The notes beneath the pieces are model-generated. The model had not been told where the DNA came from. It made no database searches and worked only from the letters and a program-made list of their open reading frames with translations. Position numbers and translations under genes: made by a program. Positions 1 to 4,965 of a DNA stretch of 5,040 nt are shown here, in pieces. The stretch's first letter is position 1, and each line of letters opens with the position of its first letter. The stretch spans positions 1-5,040 of the forward strand of contig JAFDWA010000163.1 in the NCBI GenBank assembly GCA_018268735.1, in the 5' to 3' direction. Source of the stretch: Actinomycetota bacterium (lineage in GTDB: Bacteria > Actinomycetota > Acidimicrobiia > Acidimicrobiales > Microtrichaceae).

Positions 1-90
1 TTCACGTCGCTCTTCACCCTCACGATCGGTGCGAACGTGGCCACCGTGCTCACGATCGCGCTGGTGATCTTCGCCGCCATCCGGCTCTGA
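1..90 (+). CDS. C-terminal end of a probable membrane protein (5' truncated by window)
   Basis: An open frame enters from the left edge and ends at a TGA at 88-90, giving 29 codons. The visible tail contains a continuous hydrophobic stretch (ANVATVLTIALVIFAAI) followed by Arg-Leu and the stop, as expected for a last transmembrane helix with a one- or two-residue tail. The family cannot be identified from so little sequence. Codon use (GTG, CTC, ATC, GCC) fits a real high-GC coding region. The stop is followed immediately by a strong inverted repeat, which supports this being a true gene end. The gene converges on the small secreted-protein gene to its right. Confidence 0.6.
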   Translation, partial: FTSLFTLTIGANVATVLTIALVIFAAIRL

Positions 91-91
91 A

Positions 92-134
92 CTGATCGGG
101 TCCTGATCACGAAGACTTTTCAGGACCCGATCAG
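92..134. terminator. Perfect 15-bp inverted repeat between convergent genes, likely bidirectional terminator
   Basis: CTGATCGGGTCCTGA (92-106) and TCAGGACCCGATCAG (120-134) are exact reverse complements, separated by a 13-base loop. The stem begins two bases after the stop of the left gene and ends 20 bases from the stop of the minus-strand gene, which is the usual place for a shared terminator. No run of T follows the stem on either strand. It is therefore not a textbook intrinsic terminator, but U-less hairpins are common at gene ends in actinobacteria. It could instead stabilise mRNA 3' ends or bind a protein. Confidence 0.7.
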
Positions 135-154
135 AGATTGCCTGCGATTGCGGC

Positions 155-568
155 TCAGGCGTTCGGAACCAGCCGGTAGACATTGCGGGTGGCCCCTGTC
201 CCGGTTGTCGGGCGGTTGAGGCCGAAGGTGTCCGTGCAACGGAACGTGCTGTTGCCGTAGTTCACTCTGACCGTCATGCCGGATGTTGGAACTCGTTGGA
301 ATGTGAACTGGTAGCGGCCAGTGCCATTGGTCGCCCAACCCCGTTCCCCGTTGCTGGCCTCCACCCAAACCCAGGTTGTTCCTCTTCCGGCGCAGATAGA
401 CGATCCCTGAAGGCTCACTGTTGGACTCCATGCCCATGCACTCGCTGCCGTTGGGTTACCCAGAACACCCACGCCGGTGAGCGTCACCACTCCGGCGAAT
501 ATCCCGATGATTCTGCGACGAATTGCGATTTCGATGCTCCTTGTTGTTGATCGAATTAGTCCCAGCAA
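155..568 (-). CDS. Small secreted protein of unknown function
   Basis: Read from a TTG at 568, this is a 137-residue protein; no family is recognised. Residues 17-19 are Arg-Arg-Arg, followed by a hydrophobic stretch (about 20-37) and an Ala-Ser-Ala motif at 42-44. This is a classic Sec signal peptide with predicted cleavage before Trp45. The mature part, about 93 residues, is rich in Gly, Thr, Ser, Trp and Tyr and has alternating hydrophobic residues suggesting a beta-sheet domain. It has exactly two cysteines (59 and 111), which could form a disulfide outside the cell. The start is uncertain. TTG at 568 has GAAGGG (574-579) five bases upstream and gives an unusually long signal n-region. 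An in-frame ATC at 529 has AAGGAG seven bases upstream (537-542) and would give a compact signal peptide and 124 residues. GC content (about 60% by hand count) is lower than in the operon to the right. The existence of the gene is well supported by the signal peptide; its function is unknown. Confidence 0.72.
   Translation of the reverse strand: MLGLIRSTTRSIEIAIRRRIIGIFAGVVTLTGVGVLGNPTAASAWAWSPTVSLQGSSICAGRGTTWVWVEASNGERGWATNGTGRYQFTFQRVPTSGMTVRVNYGNSTFRCTDTFGLNRPTTGTGATRNVYRLVPNA
537..542 (-). promoter_or_regulatory. Strong Shine-Dalgarno (AAGGAG) inside the long form of the secreted-protein gene
   Basis: On the minus strand AAGGAG lies seven bases before an in-frame ATC (529-527). No ATG, GTG or TTG lies at a suitable distance in the correct frame. 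ATC is a rare but permitted bacterial start codon. Starting here leaves a short basic n-region (Ala-Ile-Arg-Arg-Arg) before the hydrophobic core, which is the normal layout of a signal peptide. The match may be chance, but it bears directly on the choice of start. Confidence 0.45.
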
Positions 569-586
569 CCGGACCCTTCGAAGTGA

Positions 587-592
587 ACTCTA
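587..592 (-). promoter_or_regulatory. Possible -10 element for the secreted-protein gene
   Basis: The minus strand reads TAGAGT, matching the TAnnnT pattern of housekeeping -10 elements. Transcription would begin near 580, leaving only about 12 bases before the TTG at 568 but about 50 before the ATC at 529. No convincing -35 hexamer was found at the expected spacing, so this is a weak call based on position and one hexamer. Confidence 0.25.
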
Positions 593-614
593 GGAATGAC
601 AGCATCAGCTGACG

Positions 615-632
615 ATGGGGACGACTCCCCAT
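615..632. promoter_or_regulatory. Perfect 7-bp inverted repeat, candidate operator in the divergent intergenic region
   Basis: ATGGGGA (615-621) and TCCCCAT (626-632) are exact reverse complements around CGAC. The site lies between the divergent starts of the secreted-protein gene and the TetR gene. TetR-family dimers usually bind short palindromes next to their own promoter, so this is one candidate operator. A separate 8-bp palindrome, TCAGCTGA, sits just to its left at 605-612. Neither has been matched to a known binding motif. Confidence 0.35.
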
Positions 633-672
633 GTTCACCCATCAAGTACGACCAAACCAGAAACCAACAGGC

Positions 673-701
673 TTGACTGTTTGTTCAATTGAGTCGAGGA
701 T
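673..701 (+). promoter_or_regulatory. Candidate promoter of the TetR-led operon with a palindrome in the spacer
   Basis: TTGACT (673-678) matches five of six bases of the -35 consensus. Seventeen bases further on is GAGGAT (696-701), which keeps the A at position 2 and T at position 6 of a -10 element. The spacer contains a perfect 8-bp palindrome, TCAATTGA (685-692), in a position where a bound repressor would block RNA polymerase. Transcription from this promoter would begin at or next to the GTG at 708. The -10 match is weak and overlaps the bases that would otherwise serve as the ribosome binding site, so the assignment is tentative. Confidence 0.35.
696..700 (+). promoter_or_regulatory. 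Ribosome binding site deciding the GTG start of the TetR gene
   Basis: GAGGA ends seven bases before GTG 708. An ATG at 700-702 is in another frame and stops after three codons (TGA at 709-711), so it is not the gene start. This site supports GTG 708 unless the transcript is leaderless, in which case these bases would belong to the -10 element. Confidence 0.5.
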
Positions 702-707
702 GACCAG

Positions 708-1322
708 GTGACCGCAACCCGCGTATCGCAGGAGGAGCGCACCCGCGCCATGCGGCTGCGCCTCCTCGATGCAGCGGTCGACTGCCTGATCGAACGCGGG
801 TACGCCGGCACCTCCACCACGCTGGTGTCAGAGCGGGCCGGGGTCTCACGCGGCGCCCAGCTGCACCACTTCCCCTCCCGGGCCGACCTGCTGGTGGCCG
901 CGGTGGAGCACGTCGCCCAGGCCCGCGGCGACGACCTGGTCGACGCGGCCCGGCGGGTAGCTCCCGGCGACCGCCGCAAGGTGCTTCGCATGCTGGCGGA
1001 CCACGTCACCTCCCCGGTGTTCGACGCCGCGCTGGAGCTGTGGGTCGCCGCACGCACCGACCCCGAGCTGCTCGCCGCCGTCGCTCCCCTCGAGCGCCGG
1101 ATCGGACGTCAGACCCACCAGCTGGCGGTCGCCGCGCTGGACGCCGACGAGTCGGTCCCGGGCACTCGCGAGCTGATCGAGGCCACCCTCGACATGATCC
1201 GCGGGTTGGGGCTGGCCAAGGCGTTGAGCGACGACACACGGCGACGCAACCGCGTGCTGGACCGCTGGGCCGGCGTCCTCGACCGCGAGCTCGGCCCGAT
1301 CACCGAACCGGAGCAGCCATGA
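708..1322 (+). CDS. TetR/AcrR-family transcriptional regulator
   Basis: This 204-residue protein has the usual TetR length. The N-terminal DNA-binding domain runs from about residue 10 to 57. The helix-turn-helix is clear at about 36-55 (STTLVSERAGVSRGAQLHHF), followed by the conserved Phe-x-Ser-Arg-x-x-Leu segment. The rest is a helical ligand-binding domain. The stretch ALELWVAARTDPELLAAVAPLER (about 108-130) is typical of TetR regulators beside fatty-acid or acyl-CoA genes; only its family resemblance is used here. The start is GTG 708, supported by GAGGA seven bases upstream. The stop overlaps the next start as ATGA (1319-1322), so the regulator is cotranscribed with the catabolic genes and probably represses its own operon, relieved by a pathway metabolite. 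By analogy with Pseudomonas AtuR, the ligand may be a terpenoid or branched acyl-CoA; that is inference. The family call is firm, the ligand unknown. Confidence 0.93.
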   Translation: MTATRVSQEERTRAMRLRLLDAAVDCLIERGYAGTSTTLVSERAGVSRGAQLHHFPSRADLLVAAVEHVAQARGDDLVDAARRVAPGDRRKVLRMLADHVTSPVFDAALELWVAARTDPELLAAVAPLERRIGRQTHQLAVAALDADESVPGTRELIEATLDMIRGLGLAKALSDDTRRRNRVLDRWAGVLDRELGPITEPEQP

Positions 1323-2116
1323 GCGTTCTCGACGACGTCCTCGACGACCTGACCGCCGAAGGAGACCAGCTCGAGAGCTGGGTCACGCCGCTGAGCGACG
1401 AGCAGTGGCGGACCCCGACGCCCGCGGCCGGCTGGGACGTCGCCACCACCATCGCCCACCTGGCATGGACCGACGAGGTGGTCGTGGTCGCGGCCACCGA
1501 CCCCGCCGGCTGGGAGCAGCTGATCCTGGCGGCGATGGGCGACCCCGAGGGGTTCGTCGACGCCACCGCGGCCGCGGCGGCCACCGCCCCCGCCGCCGAT
1601 CTGCTCGATCGGTGGCGCACCGCCCGACGTCGCCTGCCCGACGTGCTGCGCGCCCACCCGGAGGGCGAGAAGGTTCCGTGGTTCGGGCCGCCGATGTCGC
1701 CGGCGTCGATGGCGACGGCGCGGTTCATGGAGACCTGGGCCCACGGCCTGGACGTGGCCGACGCCCTGGGCATCACCGCCGAGCCCACCGACCGCATCCG
1801 CCACGTCGCCCACCTGGGGGTGCGCACCCGTGACTTCGCCTACGCCACCCACTCGCTGGAGCCACCGGCGGAGGCCTTCCGCGTCGAGCTGCGCGCCCCG
1901 TCGGGCGAGACCTGGACGTGGGGACCCGACGACGCCGTGCAGTCGGTGACCGGTCCGGCCGACGACTTCTGCCTGCTGGTCACCCACCGCCGCCACCGCG
2001 ACGACCTGGAGCTGGTCGCCACCGGAGCGGACGCTGACCGGTGGCTCGACATCGCCCAGGCGTTCGCCGGGCCGCCCGGCTCGGGACGACCCCCGACCGG
2101 CGAGGCGACGTCATGA
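1319..2116 (+). CDS. TIGR03084-family putative metal-binding protein (mycothiol-dependent maleylpyruvate isomerase-like, DinB fold)
   Basis: This 265-residue protein starts at the ATG that overlaps the TetR stop, with GGAG five bases upstream. The open frame extends further upstream, but only through the TetR gene. The N-terminal part (about 5-150) has the DinB/MDMPI pattern: a Gly-Trp-Asp-Val (38-41) segment leading to His47, then Glu138 and His142 in ETWAHGLDVADAL. These correspond to the His / Glu-x-x-x-His zinc ligands described for mycothiol-dependent maleylpyruvate isomerase. The C-terminal part (about 180-250) has a mixed alpha/beta pattern (VELRAPSGETWTWGP, then ELVATGADADRWL) resembling the C-terminal domain of that family. 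It is probably cytoplasmic. Relatives include thiol-dependent isomerases and transferases, but this subgroup has no established reaction that I know of. Being second in an acyl-CoA operon suggests a catalytic step or detoxification involving mycothiol, which is inference. Family confidence is high, function low. Confidence 0.88.
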   Translation: MSVLDDVLDDLTAEGDQLESWVTPLSDEQWRTPTPAAGWDVATTIAHLAWTDEVVVVAATDPAGWEQLILAAMGDPEGFVDATAAAAATAPAADLLDRWRTARRRLPDVLRAHPEGEKVPWFGPPMSPASMATARFMETWAHGLDVADALGITAEPTDRIRHVAHLGVRTRDFAYATHSLEPPAEAFRVELRAPSGETWTWGPDDAVQSVTGPADDFCLLVTHRRHRDDLELVATGADADRWLDIAQAFAGPPGSGRPPTGEATS

Positions 2117-3435
2117 CCGGCGGCCCGCACGACCCGGCGGGTCCTCTGATCGTCGCCAACTGCTCCGGGTTCTACGGCGACCGCCTGTCGGCCATGCGCG
2201 AGATGCTCGACAGCGGACCGGTCGACGTGATCACCGGCGACTACCTGGCCGAGCTCACCATGCTGATCCTGGGCAAGGACCAGCTGCGCGACCCGTCGCT
2301 CGGCTACGCCCGCACGTTCGTCTCCCAGATCGAGCAGTGCCTGGGCGACGCGCTCGAGCGCGGGGTGCGCATCGTGTCCAACGCCGGCGGCCTCAACCCG
2401 ACCGGCCTGGCCGAGCGCATCCGCGAGGTGGCCGCCGGGCTGGGCCTGTCGCCGGTGATCGGCGTCGTCGACGGCGACGACCTGGCCCCCCGCTCCGCCG
2501 AGCTCGGCTTCGAAGGTGCGCTGACCGCCAACGCCTACCTGGGCGGCTTCGGCATCGCCCGGGCACTCGCCGCGGGGGCCGACGTGGTGGTCACCGGCCG
2601 GGTGACCGACGCGTCGGTCGTGGTCGGCCCCGGCATCTGGCGCTTCGGGTGGGGCACCGACGACCACGACGCGCTCGCCGGCGCGGTCGCCGCCGGTCAC
2701 GTCATCGAGTGCGGCACCCACGCGACCGGCGGCAACTTCTCGGGGTTCATGGACCTGCCCCGTGACGCCCTGCCGCTCGGGTTCCCGATCGCCGAGCTGC
2801 ACGCCGACGGATCCAGCGTCATCACCAAGCACCCCGGCACCGGAGGCATGGTCACGATCGACACCGTCACCGCGCAGCTCATGTACGAGATCCAGGGCCC
2901 GGTCTACGACAACCCCGACGTGCGCACCGACCTCCGCAGCATCGAGCTGTCCGGCGACGGCCCCGACCGGGTGCGCATCTCCGGAGTCACCGGCTCGGCA
3001 CCGCCGGAGCAGCTCAAGGTCGCCACCAACACGCTGGGCGGCCACCGCAACCAGATGGAGTTCGTGCTCGTCGGCCTGGACCTCGACGCCAAGGAGGCGT
3101 GGCTGCGCGAGCAGATGGACGCGGCGCTCGCCGACCGGCGCCCCGCCGAGGTCGTCTGGACCCGCGGACCTGATCCCGTCCCTGACGCCGACACCGAAGA
3201 AGGCGCTGCCCGGCGGGTGCGCTGCGTGGTCAAGGACCCCTCCGCCGAGGTGGTCGGCAAGGCGTTCACCGCCGCCGGGGTCGAGCTGGCGCTGTCGTCG
3301 TACCCGGGGTTCACACTCACCGCACCGCCCGGCAAGCCGTCGCCGTTCGGCGTGTACCGGCCCGCCTACGTCGACCGGGACCAAGTGCGCGAACGGGTGC
3401 TCGTCGACGGCGTCGAGATCGGAGAGATCTCATGA
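2113..3435 (+). CDS. atuA-like: AtuA-family protein (acyclic terpene utilization, DUF1446), main domain only
   Basis: This 440-residue protein matches the large domain of AtuA (DUF1446). Characteristic segments, in order, are SGFYGDR (18-24), TGDYLAE (41-47), SNAGGLNP (89-96), NAYLGGFGIA (140-149), TGRVTDAS (161-168), ECGTHATGGNFSGF (199-212), KHPGTGGMV (239-247) and SYPGFTLTAPPG (396-407). The start is ATG 2113, which overlaps the previous stop as ATGA and has GAGG seven bases upstream. An in-frame GTG at 2041 would only extend back into the preceding gene. In Pseudomonas, AtuA belongs to the cluster for citronellol and geraniol catabolism, but its own reaction has not been clearly defined. 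Pseudomonas AtuA is longer because it carries an extra C-terminal domain; here that domain is the next gene. No signal peptide or membrane segment is visible, so it is cytoplasmic. Whether the substrate here is a terpene or another branched acyl-CoA cannot be told from sequence. Confidence 0.92.
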   Translation: MTGGPHDPAGPLIVANCSGFYGDRLSAMREMLDSGPVDVITGDYLAELTMLILGKDQLRDPSLGYARTFVSQIEQCLGDALERGVRIVSNAGGLNPTGLAERIREVAAGLGLSPVIGVVDGDDLAPRSAELGFEGALTANAYLGGFGIARALAAGADVVVTGRVTDASVVVGPGIWRFGWGTDDHDALAGAVAAGHVIECGTHATGGNFSGFMDLPRDALPLGFPIAELHADGSSVITKHPGTGGMVTIDTVTAQLMYEIQGPVYDNPDVRTDLRSIELSGDGPDRVRISGVTGSAPPEQLKVATNTLGGHRNQMEFVLVGLDLDAKEAWLREQMDAALADRRPAEVVWTRGPDPVPDADTEEGAARRVRCVVKDPSAEVVGKAFTAAGVELALSSYPGFTLTAPPGKPSPFGVYRPAYVDRDQVRERVLVDGVEIGEIS

Positions 3436-3815
3436 GCACCAGCCGCGTCCCGCTGGGCACGTTCGTGCACGCCCGCTCCGGCGACAAGGGCGGCAACGCC
3501 AACATCGGACTGTGGGTGCGTCAGGACCCGACCGGCTCCGAGGACCCGGAGCGCCGATCGGCCCGCATCGACTGGCTCCTCGGCTTCGTCACCACCGAAC
3601 GGGTCCGCGAGCTGCTGCCCGAGACGGCCCAGCTCCCCGTCGAGGTGCACCCGCTGGCCAACCTGGGCGGCGTGAACGTCATCGTCGAAGGGTTGCTCGG
3701 CGACGGCGTCGCCGCGTCGACCCGCTTCGACCCGCAGGCCAAGGCGCTCGGCGAGTGGATCCGCTCCCGACTGGTCGACGTGCCAGACGAGCTGCTCGAC
3801 CCCACTCCGTCATGA
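3432..3815 (+). CDS. AtuA C-terminal domain-like protein, stand-alone (ferredoxin-like fold)
   Basis: This 127-residue protein corresponds to the C-terminal domain of full-length AtuA proteins. The signature is ARSGDKGGNANIG at residues 14-26, followed by HPLANLGGVNVIVEGLLGDGVAAS (about 73-96) and an Arg-Phe-Asp-Pro-Gln-Ala-Lys segment (98-104). The ATG overlaps the AtuA stop as ATGA, with GGAGAG five bases upstream. This arrangement ensures near-equal production of the two halves. Frames were checked: the AtuA half ends cleanly with its own stop and this half has its own start and Shine-Dalgarno, so it looks like a natural split rather than a sequencing frameshift. It probably binds the AtuA-like protein to form a complex. 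The domain has no known stand-alone reaction. Confidence 0.88.
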   Translation: MSTSRVPLGTFVHARSGDKGGNANIGLWVRQDPTGSEDPERRSARIDWLLGFVTTERVRELLPETAQLPVEVHPLANLGGVNVIVEGLLGDGVAASTRFDPQAKALGEWIRSRLVDVPDELLDPTPS

Positions 3816-3819
3816 GGAG
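3815..3819 (+). promoter_or_regulatory. Ribosome binding site deciding the GTG start of the acyl-CoA dehydrogenase
   Basis: AGGAG lies six bases before GTG 3826 and shares its first base with the stop codon of the preceding gene. It is the best Shine-Dalgarno in the operon and sits at the only junction without a stop/start overlap. It fixes the start that gives the usual N-terminal acyl-CoA dehydrogenase sequence (MQLTDEQHALRDSARRF). Confidence 0.75.
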
Positions 3820-3825
3820 CATCCC

Positions 3826-4965
3826 GTGCAGTTGACCGACGAGCAGCACGCGCTGCGCGACAGCGCCCGCCGCTTCACCGAGAACGAGATCCTCCCCCAC
3901 CTCGACGGGTGGGAGGAGACAGGCGAGCTGCCCCGCTCGCTGCACCGCGCCACCGCGGCAGCGGGCCTGCTGGCGGTCGGCTACCCCGAAGCGGTCGGCG
4001 GCGACGGTGGCGACCTCCTCGACGCCTGCGCCCTGCAGGAGGGCTTCATGGAGGCCGGCGCGTCCGGCGGGCTGATGGCGTCGCTGTTCACCCACGGCAT
4101 CGCGCTGCCCCACATGATCGCCCACGGCTCCCCGCAGCTGATCGACCGCTACGTCCGCCCGACGCTGGCCGGCGAGATGATCGGCTCGCTGGCAGTCACC
4201 GAACCCGGAGGCGGTTCCGACGTCGCGGGCATCACCACGAAGGCAGTGCGCGACGGCGACCGCTACATCGTCAACGGCGCCAAGACGTTCATCACCTCGG
4301 GGGTTCGTGCGGACTTCGTGACCACCGCGGTGCGCACCGGCGGACCGGGCCACGGCGGCATCTCGATCCTGGTCGTCGACACCGACACCCCCGGCTTCAC
4401 CGTCACCCGGGCGTTGCGCAAGATGGGCTGGCACTGCTCGGACACAGCCGAGCTGTCCTACGTCGACGTCGAGGTGCCGGCCGACAACCTCGTCGGAGAG
4501 GAGGGCCGGGGATTCGTCTACATCGCCGAGCAGTTCGTGGTGGAGCGGATCTTCCTGGCGCTCATGGGCTACGGCCACGCGGCGCGGGCGCTCGCCCTCG
4601 CCGCGCAGTACTGCCAGGACCGGGTCACCTTCGGCAAGCCCCTGGTGGCCAACCAGGTCGTGCGGGCCAAGCTCGTCGAGATGCACCGCCGGGTCGCCGT
4701 CGCCCGCACCTACACCCTCGAGGTCGCCCGCCGTCACGTCGCCGGTGAGACCGTGATCGCCGAGGCGTGCCTGGCCAAGCAGACCGCGGTCGACGCCGCG
4801 GTCGCGGTCACCGACGACGCGGTGCAGCTGTTCGGCGGTTCGGGCTACATGCACGGCACCGAGGTCGAACGCCACTACCGAGACGCCCGCATCCTGCCCA
4901 TCGGAGGAGGATCCACCGAAGTGCTGACCGATCTCGCTGCCCGACTGCTGGGGTACTCGACATGA
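3826..4965 (+). CDS. Acyl-CoA dehydrogenase (FAD-dependent)
   Basis: At 379 residues this has the standard length of the family. It catalyses alpha,beta-dehydrogenation of an acyl-CoA, passing electrons to electron-transfer flavoprotein. The N-terminal helical domain starts with LTDEQHALRDSARRF. The middle beta domain carries the FAD/substrate motif AVTEPGGGSD (123-132) and NGAKTFITSG (150-159). The C-terminal helical domain carries RVTFGKPL (266-273), QLFGGSGYM (334-342) and RDARILPIGGGSTEV (352-366). The MCAD-type catalytic Glu position (Tyr-Glu-Gly-Thr in MCAD) is glycine here (about 361). Glu240, in VVERIFLAL, sits where isovaleryl-CoA and long-chain enzymes place their catalytic base (LERLVLA context), so Glu240 is the likely base. 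That placement is by eye. The operon context with AtuA suggests a branched or terpenoid substrate, as for AtuD (citronellyl-CoA dehydrogenase), but this is inference. The start is GTG 3826. Confidence 0.95.
   Translation: MQLTDEQHALRDSARRFTENEILPHLDGWEETGELPRSLHRATAAAGLLAVGYPEAVGGDGGDLLDACALQEGFMEAGASGGLMASLFTHGIALPHMIAHGSPQLIDRYVRPTLAGEMIGSLAVTEPGGGSDVAGITTKAVRDGDRYIVNGAKTFITSGVRADFVTTAVRTGGPGHGGISILVVDTDTPGFTVTRALRKMGWHCSDTAELSYVDVEVPADNLVGEEGRGFVYIAEQFVVERIFLALMGYGHAARALALAAQYCQDRVTFGKPLVANQVVRAKLVEMHRRVAVARTYTLEVARRHVAGETVIAEACLAKQTAVDAAVAVTDDAVQLFGGSGYMHGTEVERHYRDARILPIGGGSTEVLTDLAARLLGYST

Noticed and set aside
296..550. 84-codon plus-strand frame opposite the secreted-protein gene
   Set aside because: Its product has no signal peptide or domain, whereas the minus-strand frame encodes a clear signal peptide and cleavage site.
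700..711. ATG at 700 as the TetR start
   Set aside because: It is in a different frame and meets a TGA after three codons, so at most it is a tiny leader; nothing supports a function for it.
1040..1318. Upstream in-frame extension of the MDMPI-like protein
   Set aside because: The extension lies inside the TetR gene, encodes an Arg/Pro-rich shadow sequence, and the ATG at 1319 with a ribosome binding site gives the family's normal N-terminus.
2041..2112. Upstream in-frame extension of the AtuA-like protein
   Set aside because: It overlaps the end of the preceding gene in another frame. ATG 2113 has a well-spaced GAGG and the ATGA overlap used throughout the operon.
1840..3384. 514-codon open frame on the minus strand opposite the AtuA-like gene
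   Set aside because: It is antisense to well-recognised genes. Long open antisense frames are expected in high-GC coding DNA, and its product is a low-complexity Gly/Val/Asp/Arg-rich sequence without domains.
3420..3450. Frameshift or sequencing error splitting a single AtuA gene
   Set aside because: The upstream half ends at the natural domain boundary, and the downstream half begins with its own Shine-Dalgarno and a plausible N-terminus. The junction is the same ATGA used between other genes here.
3679..4875. 398-codon open frame on the minus strand opposite the acyl-CoA dehydrogenase
   Set aside because: This is a shadow of the dehydrogenase reading frame, with biased composition and no recognisable motif.
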